Positions 36,039 through 44,794 are shown, counted from the stretch's first letter. The stretch is 64,000 bases of DNA from Amarolinea sp964580725 (GCA_964580725.1 CAZOLV010000011.1:1-64000); one strand, 5' to 3'. Notes: generated by a model from the sequence alone, not told the origin. Numbers and translations are program-made.

Positions 36039-36941
36039 ATGGACTTTCCACGTCTTGCCGTGTTTCAGGCGGTCGCCCGTCGCCTCAGTTTTTCGCAGGC
36101 CGCCGACGATCTACACCTGAGCCAACCAGCCGTGTCCAAGCACATCCGCCAGTTGGAGATCGAATTGGGGGTGCGGCTCTTTCAGCGGGCGGGGAACCGG
36201 GTCGAGTTGACCGACGCCGGCCGCATTCTGGCCGATTATGCCGGCCGCATGGCAACCTTGAGCGAGGAGGTGCGCCGGGTGTTGGGTGAGCTGGCCGGAC
36301 TCAAGCGCGGCAATTTGCGCCTGGCTGCCAGCAGCACCCCGGGCCAATACCTCCTGCCGGAAATCATCGCGCGCTTTGGCCGACGCTATCCAGGGATCGA
36401 GATCAGCTTGTGGCTGGGCAACAGCGCAGCAGTGGCCCAACGGGTGCTGCAGGGCGCCGCGGATCTCGGGTTCGTCGGCATCGAACCGGAGTTGGCCGGG
36501 CTGCAAGTCAGGCCCTTCGCCGACGATCAGATCGTGCTGGCAACGCCGCCGGGCCATCGCCTGGCCAGCGAAATGACGTTCAGCCGGAACTTGTTGGTAG
36601 GTGAGACGTTGATTCTGCGCGAGGCGGGGTCAGGCACGCGACAGGTAGTCGAGGCTGGCCTGATCGGCCTGCAGGTGCGGCCAGGCCGGGTGATCGAGTG
36701 GGCAAGCTGCGAGGCGGTGCGCCGCGGGGTGATGGCCGGGCTGGGCGTGGGCTTTACGTCGCGACGTAGCCTGGGCCTGGAGCTGGCCCAGGGCTTGCTC
36801 TGCGTATCGCCCATCGCCGAGTTCACCTTTAGGCGGCAACTCATCACGCTGACGCGCAAGGATCGACGCCACGCGCCGGCGGAACTGGCCTTTCTTGCGG
36901 CCCTGGGCAAGGAAGGGCTGTCGGGGGCCTTTGCCCTTTGA
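36039..36941 (+). CDS. LysR-family regulator, probably selenium-associated
   Basis: 300 residues. The N-terminal winged helix-turn-helix (LAVFQAVARRLSFSQAADDL, LSQPAVSKHIRQLE) is followed by a periplasmic-binding-like effector domain. LysR regulators divergent from selD are known as selenium-metabolism-associated regulators, and the gene arrangement here fits. Effector could be a selenium or sulfur compound. ATG gives MDFPRLAVF; a dyad operator lies just upstream. Confidence 0.88.
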   Translation: MDFPRLAVFQAVARRLSFSQAADDLHLSQPAVSKHIRQLEIELGVRLFQRAGNRVELTDAGRILADYAGRMATLSEEVRRVLGELAGLKRGNLRLAASSTPGQYLLPEIIARFGRRYPGIEISLWLGNSAAVAQRVLQGAADLGFVGIEPELAGLQVRPFADDQIVLATPPGHRLASEMTFSRNLLVGETLILREAGSGTRQVVEAGLIGLQVRPGRVIEWASCEAVRRGVMAGLGVGFTSRRSLGLELAQGLLCVSPIAEFTFRRQLITLTRKDRRHAPAELAFLAALGKEGLSGAFAL

Positions 36942-36982
36942 GGTCCGCCGTCGAAAGTCAATGGTTTCGTATCATCTCAATA

Positions 36983-37021
36983 ATTCGGGGCAAAGACCTG
37001 TCAAGTTTTCCCTACTTATTG
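36983..37021. repeat. 39-bp dispersed palindromic element, copy 1
   Basis: 35 of 39 bases match copy 2 at 54172-54210; all four differences are transitions. Core: GGGGCAAAGACCTG-T-CAGG-type hairpin. Outer arms TCTCAATAA (36975-36983) and TTATTGAGA (37016-37024) extend the dyad here. It lies between the convergent LysR and DUF1573-like genes. Confidence 0.75.
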
Positions 37022-37061
37022 AGATGAGACATGGTTTCCGAGAACGACCGCCCTGACTCGT

Positions 37062-37580
37062 TCAGTTTCCCCAGTTCGACAGCACGGTGAGTTCCGTCTC
37101 TGAATTCGCTGGATCGTTGGTCTTGATTTTCACACGGAAATCGTGCAGACCTTCCATGCCCTTGTGCATCATGAATTCCATCGAGAGTTGCGTGCTTTGG
37201 CCCGGCTTGATAGTCGTCGCACCGACGACAACTTGAGGCGGTCAGCAGCCCTGCTTGACTTCGACCACCGGTCGGTTCAAGATCTGCAACGGTTGATCGC
37301 CCACGTTACTGAGCTTGAAAGTAGCCTTGATCGGTCTGTCAAGCGGCACCTTGCCGAAGTCAATCTTCTGCTGAGCGACAGCAAGTTTTGGTTGGCCGGT
37401 GATCTGCGCCGGGGTGCTCGAACTTGACGAGCCGCGATCGAGGTTTGCAAGTAACGCGACGCCGGCGATGACGACGAACATCGCCCCGCCAACGGCCAGG
37501 TAGATCGGCAGCCGGCTACGTGGCGGGGACGGCAGATTGACTTTGCCGCCCCTCTGTCGTTGATTGGCCTGCTTAGACAT
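37062..37580 (-). CDS. DUF1573-like membrane-anchored selenoprotein with vicinal Cys-Sec (TGA at 37242-37244 = Sec113)
   Basis: Read through TGA: 172 residues. A basic N-terminus and one TM helix (about 25-45) precede a DUF1573/ASH-type beta domain (IDFGKVPLDRPIKATFKLSN). The TGA follows VEVKQGC, and the frame continues PPQVVVGATTIKPGQS, MEFMMHKGMEGLHDF, IKTNDP and LTVLSNWGN, then TGA. Cys-type relatives, as I recall them, read GCCPP here, so Sec replaces the second Cys. A 6-bp hairpin with a GGTGC loop starts 12 nt after the UGA. The MMHxGM..H stretch could bind metal. Last gene of a cupredoxin/cytochrome operon. Confidence 0.85.
37213..37229 (-). promoter_or_regulatory. Candidate bacterial SECIS hairpin (DUF1573-like gene)
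   Basis: On the minus strand GTCGTC-GGTGC-GACGAC, 12 nt after the UGA; the loop begins with GG. Confidence 0.7.
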
Positions 37581-37594
37581 TCATTCCTCCTTGT

Positions 37595-37688
37595 CAAATC
37601 CCTTGTCAAATCCCTTGTCTGATCCCTTGTCTGATCCCTTGTCTGATCCCTTGTCTGATCCCTTGTCTAATCCCTTGTCTGATCCCAT
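37595..37688. repeat. 12-bp tandem repeat in the 5' leader of the DUF1573-like selenoprotein gene
   Basis: Seven units of the CTGATCCCTTGT type (first two with CAAAT, one with CTAAT) plus a partial. On the minus strand each unit reads ACAAGGGATCAG, so the leader carries a string of AAGGG sequences ending in the real AAGGAGGAATGA ribosome site. Confidence 0.85.
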
Positions 37689-37694
37689 CAGATT

Positions 37695-38699
37695 CTATTT
37701 TGCGAACAGAAACATGCGGAGATAGACGATCATCGCCCATTGCTCCTTGTCGGTGTACAGAGAGCCGAATTCGGGCATGCCCGTGCCCATGCCGCCGCGC
37801 AGCAATTTGCCTTGCAACAGCGTATCATTGGCCGCCAGCATAACTCCCGCATCTGTGAAGTCCAGGGGGCCTCTTGGCATGGTGGGATCCATTTGGGCCA
37901 TGCCGGGCAGGTTCACACCGGCCGGGCCTTGCCCTTTGCCGTCCGTGCCGTGGCAAGCCGCGCAGTCACGACCGTACAGCATTTCCGCACGCGTCAGCGC
38001 CGCAGACTCGACATCCTTGAGCCAGGCCCATGCCACCAGGTTCCATACGTCCGTATCGCTCAGCGCGGTGTTCATCGGGTCATTGCGCAGCGTATCGAAG
38101 GCGGCGGCGGGCGCCACGGTCCGCCGTTTGGCCGGATCAGCGAGGGCAGGTGGGAGCGCCACACCCAACGTCGCGCCGGCACTGGCCGCCGGTCGTGTCG
38201 TCGGCAGCGCCGTCGGAGTGGGCGGCATGACGTCCAAATTCATGCCGAGCTGTTGGTAGAGGGGCGCCGGTTCGGTCGGCGCTGGCGCTGCGGCCGCGCT
38301 CGTTACCTCGATCACCCCGCGCATCCGCCAATGATCTGCACTGCACCAGCGGGTGCAGGCAAAAGCGTAACGCCCCGGCTTATCTGGTGTCACATCCACT
38401 GCGACCACCTTGCCGGGATAAATCTCGTCTACATTCACGCCCAGGCCAGGAATGGTCAAACCATGCACTACATCAGATGAGCTGATGCGCAGCCGCGCTG
38501 TCTCGCCAGCGCGCAGCACGAGCCGGTCCGGGTTGAACCCGCCCTCCTCAGGGGCGCGCGCAACCATTTCGATCATCCGGACACCGCCCACAGAGGGTTG
38601 CTGACGCGACGCCCGATAGGCGAACAAGGCAACCGGTATCCCCAGGACCACCACCACAACTACGATCCATGCAAAAAATTCTTGTCGTTTCACATGCAT
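37695..38699 (-). CDS. CuA cupredoxin - cytochrome c fusion protein
   Basis: 334 residues. N-terminal TM anchor (about 9-29), then a cupredoxin with a complete CuA ligand set: His79, Cys115, Cys119, His123, Met126 (CTRWCSADHWRM). After a Pro/Ala linker comes a cytochrome c domain with CAACH at 246-250 and a likely Met axial ligand near GGMGTGMPEF. The layout is like cytochrome oxidase subunit II with fused cytochrome c, but no subunit I gene is near. It starts immediately before the NapH-like stop in this compact operon and probably passes electrons between a donor and a missing partner. Confidence 0.85.
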   Translation of the reverse strand: MHVKRQEFFAWIVVVVVVLGIPVALFAYRASRQQPSVGGVRMIEMVARAPEEGGFNPDRLVLRAGETARLRISSSDVVHGLTIPGLGVNVDEIYPGKVVAVDVTPDKPGRYAFACTRWCSADHWRMRGVIEVTSAAAAPAPTEPAPLYQQLGMNLDVMPPTPTALPTTRPAASAGATLGVALPPALADPAKRRTVAPAAAFDTLRNDPMNTALSDTDVWNLVAWAWLKDVESAALTRAEMLYGRDCAACHGTDGKGQGPAGVNLPGMAQMDPTMPRGPLDFTDAGVMLAANDTLLQGKLLRGGMGTGMPEFGSLYTDKEQWAMIVYLRMFLFAK

Positions 38700-40259
38700 C
38701 TATGCCATATACAGAGTCAGCAGGGTCACAACTGAGACCATGCAAAACAGGCTCACGGGCAAGGCCGCGGCCGGGCGCTGGCCGTGCTGGTGCGCGGTGC
38801 GCAGCGCCAACGCCACTGCAGCCACCAGGCCGGCGATGAGCACCGGAATCTGGAGGTAGGATACGACGCCGGACAGGTAGGGCGTCCAGCCCATGCCGGC
38901 GGTCCCGAACAGGTTCCAGCCCCAGCCGAACGGGTCGGAGAGCACGGGCCACGCGTAAGAGATGTTGGTGAGCGTGAACGACAGCGTGAAGGCGATCCAG
39001 ATGGCCAGGCCCAGCGGCACCAGAGCCGTTGCGTAGCCCGCAAAGAGGCTGTCCATCTTGGCGCCCGACGTCAGAATGCGGCCGGCGGGCGACATCTCGC
39101 CGCTCAGGAACCGGCCCAGGCGCACGCACAACCAGAAGAGCCCCGGCACAACGACAGCGCAGAACACCAGGAGCACGGCCGCGTAGGCGAACCAGGCCGG
39201 CGTGCCGACGGCGCGTGCCGTCATCTTGAGCGGGCCGTCCGGGCCGATGAGCACGACCGAGTAGACGAACGCCGCGGCAAGCATCATCAGGCCGTCGAAG
39301 GCCTCGTCGAGCCGGCGGCCGCGGGTGTTGAGCAGGTCCGTGCCCGGCATCTGGATGAAGAACGCGACGTTGTTGCGATCGCAGGTGCGCAGGCACTCGC
39401 CGCACAGGCTGCACAATGTGTTCGTCTCGAGCTTCATGGGCAGGTTGAAGTAGGGACAACCGTAACCCAGGTCGCTGCCGGTGTAGCAGTTCTTCTGCGT
39501 ATGCGCTGCGCAGACGGCAGGGTCTTTGACGCGCACCGCAAGCGGCGCGACCTGGCCGTAGACGCCGACAAAGCCGCCGATGGGGCACAAGTAGCGGCAG
39601 AACGACTTGCGCTCGAAGAACAAGCTGACGATGAGCGAGACGACGATGAAGAGGATCAGCGTGAGCGCCGTGACCAGCGGACTGGTCAAGATCAGCGCCG
39701 AAAACAGTGCGATGGCCAGAAACCCGAAGTTCTGCGCCCAGATGTTGCGCAGAAACTTCGGCCACGGCCGTGCGCCGGGTCGGGCCGTCTTGCGGAACCA
39801 TGTCTTGGCATAGGTATGGAGCTGACCGCGCGGTTGGGGGACGATCATACGGCGGCGCTGGAGCCAGTCGCCGGGCGCCGGGATGGGACAGACGCTGCAC
39901 CAAAACCGGCCGAAGACGGGGATCAGAAGCAGCTTGAGGGCCGCCCACCAGACCAGCCAGACGTAGATCACGCTGAAGTTGCGGCTGCCGGCAGGGGTGC
40001 CGAACAGACCGGTCAGGATGACGACAAGGAAGACCGCCAGCGCAAGGACAGTGATGCCCCATTGCAGCCAGCGGCCTTTCAGAAGCCATTGGATGGCGGG
40101 GATGTCGCTGATCGGGAAACCCCGACCGGATGCCGCCGGCGGCAGTACGATGGATGCGGCGACATCGGGCAGGAGGGCGATCGGGGCGGGCATGACCGAC
40201 TGTCTGGCGTCGGGGTCGCCTTCGACCGATACCCAGGTGTTGTCAAGTGACGATTCCAC
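38700..40259 (-). CDS. NapH/NosR-like polyferredoxin membrane protein
   Basis: 519 residues. Cys motifs FWCSVCPIPAPGDW and FCRYLCPIGGFVG at helix ends are the NapH/NosR/CcoG hallmark; a ferredoxin-type CSLCGECLRTC follows, with extra Cys in CAAHTQKNC and GYGCPYF. At least ten TM helices. It likely takes electrons from quinol or a cytoplasmic donor to extracytoplasmic copper proteins, as NosR does for N2O reductase. GTG start directly after the upstream TAA, preceded by GGAGG. Confidence 0.82.
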   Translation of the reverse strand: MESSLDNTWVSVEGDPDARQSVMPAPIALLPDVAASIVLPPAASGRGFPISDIPAIQWLLKGRWLQWGITVLALAVFLVVILTGLFGTPAGSRNFSVIYVWLVWWAALKLLLIPVFGRFWCSVCPIPAPGDWLQRRRMIVPQPRGQLHTYAKTWFRKTARPGARPWPKFLRNIWAQNFGFLAIALFSALILTSPLVTALTLILFIVVSLIVSLFFERKSFCRYLCPIGGFVGVYGQVAPLAVRVKDPAVCAAHTQKNCYTGSDLGYGCPYFNLPMKLETNTLCSLCGECLRTCDRNNVAFFIQMPGTDLLNTRGRRLDEAFDGLMMLAAAFVYSVVLIGPDGPLKMTARAVGTPAWFAYAAVLLVFCAVVVPGLFWLCVRLGRFLSGEMSPAGRILTSGAKMDSLFAGYATALVPLGLAIWIAFTLSFTLTNISYAWPVLSDPFGWGWNLFGTAGMGWTPYLSGVVSYLQIPVLIAGLVAAVALALRTAHQHGQRPAAALPVSLFCMVSVVTLLTLYMA

Positions 40260-40730
40260 TTATCGCCTCCACAAGGTAGCAAGCGCGCCGATGGTTGCGA
40301 GGACGCTGGCGGCCACCGCCCGTAGCCACGTGAGATTAGGCTCGATCACCAGCTTGCCGACCATGAACGGGTGCAGATTACCGCACGGGATTGCGCAGCG
40401 GAAGTGAAACGCTCCGTCGCGATCAGCCACGAAGGTCAGCGTCCCCGGTCGGCCCGGTTCTGCAACCGTTTCGACCTCGTAGCCGTCCACAAACAGACCA
40501 TGCACTACGTCGAACGACTCCAGGTTGATGGTGACGGTGTCGCCGCGATTGACCCGGACGGCGCCCGGCTGGAAATTCCACTGGCTGGCGGTCATGTTGA
40601 TGGTGAGCGCCTGGGGCGCGGCAGTCCGGATCGGAAGCGGGGCCAGCAGCGCGATCAAGACAAGGGCCAGCGTCAGCCCGCCGGCGAGCCACTGCTGTAA
40701 AGCCACCTGCTTCGTTGACAGGCGAAACAT
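40260..40730 (-). CDS. Small membrane CuA-type cupredoxin
   Basis: 156 residues. A TM/signal segment (about 14-34) precedes a cupredoxin with the CuA set His77, Cys112, Cys116, His120, Met123 (CAIPCGNLHPFM); a C-terminal TM helix follows (about 135-154). Similar small proteins are annotated as cytochrome c oxidase subunit II-like. The stop abuts the NapH-like GTG. It lies 35 bp after the PCYCGC lipoprotein. Confidence 0.82.
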   Translation of the reverse strand: MFRLSTKQVALQQWLAGGLTLALVLIALLAPLPIRTAAPQALTINMTASQWNFQPGAVRVNRGDTVTINLESFDVVHGLFVDGYEVETVAEPGRPGTLTFVADRDGAFHFRCAIPCGNLHPFMVGKLVIEPNLTWLRAVAASVLATIGALATLWRR

Positions 40731-40765
40731 TCTCTGCGCCAGGACTGGTCCTGTCAAGCCGTCTC

Positions 40766-41197
40766 TCACTGATTTGCCGGCCCGAACTTGCTGTAGGTAT
40801 CCACGATCTGCTGTCGGATGACGGCGGGCGGCTTGCCTTCGGCGGTCATCTTCATCACATCGGCGGCGATATCCACGCAGAGGCTGCAGCCCAAAGCGTG
40901 ATCGTCGAAGATCGGTTTCCCGTCTGCGCCGAACTCCTTGATGTAGCAGTCCAGGTTGCTTTTGTGTCCGATTGCACCGCAGCCGCAATAGCATGGCACG
41001 TGCTGCAGCGCGTCCGGGTTGGCTATGGCGAACTGATAGACTGTGCGGACCGCTGCAGGAGCTTGCTGCATCGGCAGCGGCAGCGTTGACACCGGGGCCA
41101 GCTTGGCGTTGGTATTCGCCTGCCCGCTCCCGCAGGCGGCCAGCAGCAGGCTTGTGACCAGCAAACCGAACAACAGAAGGAAAAATCGTTTTGTCAA
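40766..41197 (-). CDS. PCYCGC-motif lipoprotein
   Basis: About 143 residues. Signal peptide with lipobox LLLAACGSG, then HVPCYCGCGAIGHKSNLDC and a CSLCVDIA pair: seven Cys after the lipobox, the signature of PCYCGC-containing lipoproteins, whose function is unknown but which suggests metal, probably copper, binding. I chose a TTG start at 41197 because CAGGAG precedes it; upstream codons have no lipoprotein logic. First gene of the CuA/NapH/cytochrome c/selenoprotein operon. Confidence 0.82.
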   Translation of the reverse strand: MTKRFFLLLFGLLVTSLLLAACGSGQANTNAKLAPVSTLPLPMQQAPAAVRTVYQFAIANPDALQHVPCYCGCGAIGHKSNLDCYIKEFGADGKPIFDDHALGCSLCVDIAADVMKMTAEGKPPAVIRQQIVDTYSKFGPANQ

Positions 41198-41675
41198 AGC
41201 GTTACTCCTGTAAAGCAGCGCCGAAGGCGCGCATTCCACTTTAGCTCCTTACAAGGCAAATTCTTGCACAAACGTCGCCGGCACGGTGCGGCCGATGGTT
41301 GTATGACCGAAACGCTTGTGCATCGTACCGGGGACGTGCGCTGCGGTGTGACTCATTTGGTTCTGGCTTTGCCCGGTTAGAATGAGTTGCTCTCCGTTGT
41401 GGGAAGCGTATCAGCACGCAGCTCCAGCGATAATATGCCGACCGCGTGTCGCGTCGTCTAGCGCCGTCCGACGCGCTGCACATGCGCCATTTGGCGCGCT
41501 GCTCACGCGGCTGCCGGTGCGAATGCAGTCACCGCGCTGAATGGCCTGGTGCATTCCGCGCTGAAAAGCGCTTGGTGCACCACTCCGGCTGCGCGATGAT
41601 TGGAGCCAGGTTGTGAAGTCAGCATGGCAGTTCGCCACGCATGATCACTCCGAAATGGAAAGCGAGGGTAGACAT
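41198..41675. promoter_or_regulatory. Divergent intergenic region
   Basis: 478 bp between the PCYCGC operon (minus) and the SHOCT gene (plus); it must carry both promoters. A 24-bp imperfect direct repeat starting CGCGCTGAA begins at 41533 and 41557. No gene or clear operator was seen. Confidence 0.5.
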
Positions 41676-41915
41676 ATGATGGGTGGATGGGGTTGGGGCA
41701 TGGGCTGCTTAGGCGGCTTGGGCATGCTCCTGTTTTGGGCTTTGATCATCGGCCTGATGGTCTGGCTGGTGGTGACCTTGACCCGTTCGGGGCAGAATCA
41801 CACCGCGACCAGCGCACGGCCCGATTCGATGCTGGAGACCCTGCGTCGTCGCTTGGCGACTGGCGAGATCACGCCAGATGAGTTCGACGTGCTGCGGCAG
41901 AAGCTGGGCGTCTGA
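41676..41915 (+). CDS. Small SHOCT-domain membrane protein
   Basis: 79 residues from the first of two adjacent ATGs. A Gly/Trp/Met-rich start (MMGGWGWGMG) and one TM helix are followed by the SHOCT motif LRRRLATGEITPDEFDVLRQKL. Proteins of this kind often sit beside metal-resistance and multicopper oxidase genes; function is unknown. Upstream in-frame codons (MKSAWQF...) are possible but less typical. Confidence 0.8.
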   Translation: MMGGWGWGMGCLGGLGMLLFWALIIGLMVWLVVTLTRSGQNHTATSARPDSMLETLRRRLATGEITPDEFDVLRQKLGV

Positions 41916-41967
41916 GACGGACAACGCTGCGACGATGCCGCCACAGCGTTGTCTCTGAAACAGGTAA

Positions 41968-42186
41968 AGCATTCATACCGATCTTCAGGTCCCCTACGAC
42001 CAGATTGACGCCAGCCTGGGACAACTGCCTGGCAAAGACGCCAAGATCGTGCTATACTGTCGTAGCGGACGGATGAGCGATATCGCCGCGCGACGCCTGG
42101 TCGCGTTGGGCTACACGCACGTCTACGATTTGGATGGCGACATGCTGACCTGGGAGGCCGGCGGTCGCTCTCTGATGCAACGATAA
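41968..42186 (+). pseudogene. Rhodanese-domain C-terminal remnant
   Basis: 72 codons open after a TAA with no start codon. LQVPYDQIDASLGQLP, then the active-site loop VLYCRSGRMSDIAARRL and YDLDGDMLTWEAGG are the second half of a rhodanese (sulfurtransferase). The first half (the usual LIDVRE segment) is absent. It lies between the SHOCT gene and a response regulator. Confidence 0.75.
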
Positions 42187-42215
42187 TCCGGCCGCGCCAA
42201 AGAGGACAGTGCATT

Positions 42216-42884
42216 ATGACCACTTTTGCGCCTTTACGCGTCTTGCTTGCCGACGACCACGCCATCGTGCGCAAGGGTATCCGCGAGTTCCTGGAAGAGG
42301 ATGGCGAGGTCTCGGTGGTGGCCGAGGCCTCCAGCGGCGCTGAAGCCGTGCGCCTGGCCGGCGAATACCGGCCGGCCGTGGCTGTGCTCGATGTGCAGAT
42401 GCCGGGGGTCAACGGGATCGAGGCGACGCGTCAGATCAAGGCCGCTTATCCGGAAATCCGGGTGCTGATTCTCACTGCCTACGATGAAGACCCTTACGTC
42501 TTCGCCCTGCTGCGCGCTGGCGCTGACGGCTACGTGCTGAAGAACACTGAACCTGATGATCTGGTGCGGGCGGTGAAAACGGTGGCGAGCGGCGGCAAGG
42601 TGTTGGCCCCGGATGTGGCGGCGAAGGTGGTCGCCCAGATAACGACGGGCAAGCCGGCCGCGGCCGCCGAGCAGGCCGAACCGCTCTCCGAGCGCGAGCT
42701 GGAGGTGCTGCGCCTGGCGGCCCACGGCCTGACTAACAAGGCGATCGCGGCTGAGTTGGGTGTCAGCGATCGCACGGTGCAGGGACATATGGCCAGCGTC
42801 TACGGCAAACTGGCAGTTGCCAGCCGTACCGAGGCGGTGACAAAAGCGCTGAAGCTGGGTTGGCTGGTGTTGGATGACGCCTGA
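42216..42884 (+). CDS. NarL/FixJ-type response regulator
   Basis: 222 residues: receiver with Asp59 (VAVLDVQMPGVNG), Lys in LKNTEPDD region, and LuxR helix-turn-helix (LSERELEVLRLAAHG, then RTVQGHMASVYGKLAV). Its end overlaps the kinase gene by 11 nt. Located before the multicopper oxidase and CopA genes, so it may control copper or envelope stress genes; this is contextual. Confidence 0.88.
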   Translation: MTTFAPLRVLLADDHAIVRKGIREFLEEDGEVSVVAEASSGAEAVRLAGEYRPAVAVLDVQMPGVNGIEATRQIKAAYPEIRVLILTAYDEDPYVFALLRAGADGYVLKNTEPDDLVRAVKTVASGGKVLAPDVAAKVVAQITTGKPAAAAEQAEPLSERELEVLRLAAHGLTNKAIAAELGVSDRTVQGHMASVYGKLAVASRTEAVTKALKLGWLVLDDA

Positions 42885-44598
42885 GTCAAGGGGACCTGCG
42901 CTGCCGCGAAGCCATCAGCTCCTACGCGGCTTGCGCGCTCAGTTGCTGCTGTGGACGATCCTACCGCTGACGGTGGTATTGATCGTGCTATCGCTCGCTG
43001 GCGTCGCTCGCCATCGGCAGGCGATGACGCGCCTGGTAGAAGATCGCGACCGGGGAATGACGGTCGCAGAGGCGAACCGCTTAGGTCGCGAGATAGCTCA
43101 GCAGGTCGCGATCCTGGCCCGGCTGGCTGCCGCACCGCCTGTCCTCATGTCTCTCGCAACATTACCCGATCAGCCTAAAGATGTTTCTGGCGGGTTTACC
43201 GCCGGCCTGGCCTGGCTGGACAATCAGGGTGCATTGGTCGCAGCCTCGCCGATCGCGTCTGCCTGGGCCAACAGTGACTCCGCGCGCCTCCTGGCCGCGC
43301 GCGCTGCGGCGGTCGGCCACACGCAGTACGAGACCGACTTTCCGGGTGACGATGCTGCGCGTTTGTTGATCGCCGTGCCGGCATCCGGCGGCAACGTGCT
43401 GGTTGGCGCGCTGCCGATGGAGACGCTGAGCCTGGCGGACAGTAATCTGCTGCTCGAGGGCGAAATGCAGGGCGCCATATTCGTCCTGGATCAAACCGGC
43501 CGTCGCGTCCACCACCATGATCCCGCTCACCTGGCTGTAGATCCGGCAGTGCTGGGCAACTTGCCCCGGGGCGGCGCTGGATTCGCGTATCGGCGCGACC
43601 GTCAAGGGCGCGACCTGCTCGTGTCGTATGCGCCTGTGGAGCCGCCGGGGTGGACCCTGGCGACGGTCGAGGATGTCCACACGATTATGGCGATGGGTAT
43701 GAGCGCGGTCGAGGTGCTGCCGTTGCTCTTGCTCTTCGTTGCGGTCGTTGCACTGTTGGCCGTTTCTTTCGGTGTTCTGAGCGTCGTACGGCCGCTACAG
43801 GAGCTGGATCGCCGGGCTGCGCGCGTCGCCTGGGGGGATTTCGATGCGGTCGAGCAGCCGGTGGGCGGGGTGCAGGAGATTGACGATCTGCGCGTCACCC
43901 TGGGGCAGATGGCCGCGCGGGTGCGCGCCTACCAGGGCGGGATGCACGACTATTTGAGCGCGATCACGCAGGGTCAGGAAGCAGAACGGAGCCGCTTGGC
44001 GCACGAGCTGCACGATGTCACGATCCAGGGACTGATCGCTCTCAAGCAGCGCGGCCAGATGGCGTTGAAAGCCCTTGGCCGCGATCCGGCCCGCGCCGAG
44101 GCTCGCCTCCAGGAGTTGAACGGCCTGATTGACGAGGAGGTTGCGGGCCTGCGCCGCATCATCGGCGACCTGCGGCCGATCTACCTGGAAGACCTGGGGT
44201 TCGTCCCGGCCCTCGACATGCTGGCCCGGCAGACCGAGGAACGGCTCGGCCTGGTCGTCCATCTGGCGGTGCATGGCCAGGTGGTGCGCCTGGCCCCCGA
44301 CTTGGAACTGGCCGCCTATCGCATCGCCCAGCAGGCGCTCGCCAATGTGGCGGCTCACGCCCAGGCGCGCAATGCCTGGCTCGATATCTCTTTCACCAAC
44401 GATCACCTCGCGCTGGTCGTCCGCGATGACGGCCGCGGCTTCACGCCGCCGGAGCAGCCCGCCGATCTGGCCCGCCTGGGCCATTTCGGGCTGATGGGCA
44501 TGCGCGAACGTGCCCTGCTCTACGGCGGTCAGCTCACGATCGCCTCCAGCCCTGGCCAGGGCGCGGCCATCATGGCGCGGCTGCCACTGTTGCGCTGA
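42874..44598 (+). CDS. Sensor histidine kinase (HisKA_3) with extracytoplasmic sensor
   Basis: 574 residues. TM1 (about 25-45), an extracytoplasmic CACHE-like sensor (about 50-265), TM2 (about 280-303), HAMP, then HisKA_3 (SRLAHELHDVTIQGL) and HATPase with VRDDGRGFTPPE and GHFGLMGMRERA. Partner of the overlapping response regulator. The ligand is not evident. Confidence 0.87.
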   Translation: MTPESRGPALPRSHQLLRGLRAQLLLWTILPLTVVLIVLSLAGVARHRQAMTRLVEDRDRGMTVAEANRLGREIAQQVAILARLAAAPPVLMSLATLPDQPKDVSGGFTAGLAWLDNQGALVAASPIASAWANSDSARLLAARAAAVGHTQYETDFPGDDAARLLIAVPASGGNVLVGALPMETLSLADSNLLLEGEMQGAIFVLDQTGRRVHHHDPAHLAVDPAVLGNLPRGGAGFAYRRDRQGRDLLVSYAPVEPPGWTLATVEDVHTIMAMGMSAVEVLPLLLLFVAVVALLAVSFGVLSVVRPLQELDRRAARVAWGDFDAVEQPVGGVQEIDDLRVTLGQMAARVRAYQGGMHDYLSAITQGQEAERSRLAHELHDVTIQGLIALKQRGQMALKALGRDPARAEARLQELNGLIDEEVAGLRRIIGDLRPIYLEDLGFVPALDMLARQTEERLGLVVHLAVHGQVVRLAPDLELAAYRIAQQALANVAAHAQARNAWLDISFTNDHLALVVRDDGRGFTPPEQPADLARLGHFGLMGMRERALLYGGQLTIASSPGQGAAIMARLPLLR

Positions 44599-44649
44599 GC
44601 CGCACGAGTTTCGATACCGTTTTTGCCATCCCCATCGTTTGCCTTCGCC

Positions 44650-44685
44650 GCGCGGTTGTAACAGTAAACTGTCCTCCAACCGCGC
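44650..44685. terminator. Hairpin after the two-component genes
   Basis: GCGCGGTTG (44650-44658) pairs with CAACCGCGC (44677-44685); an inner ACAGT/ACTGT pair lies in the loop. No T-run follows on the plus strand, so termination is uncertain. Confidence 0.45.
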
Positions 44686-44794
44686 AAAATGGCCTGCTGG
44701 CAGAACCGCCTATTAGCGCTGCACGGCGCGCCGATTTTGGATTATGATGGCTGCTGCCAGTTCGAGAATATCCGAAGTTGAGGTGAAAACTGCT

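Noticed and set aside
41968..42186. Rhodanese remnant as another TGA-interrupted selenoprotein
   Set aside because: The upstream frame is closed by TAA, the active-site Cys is present, and the first half of the domain is absent.
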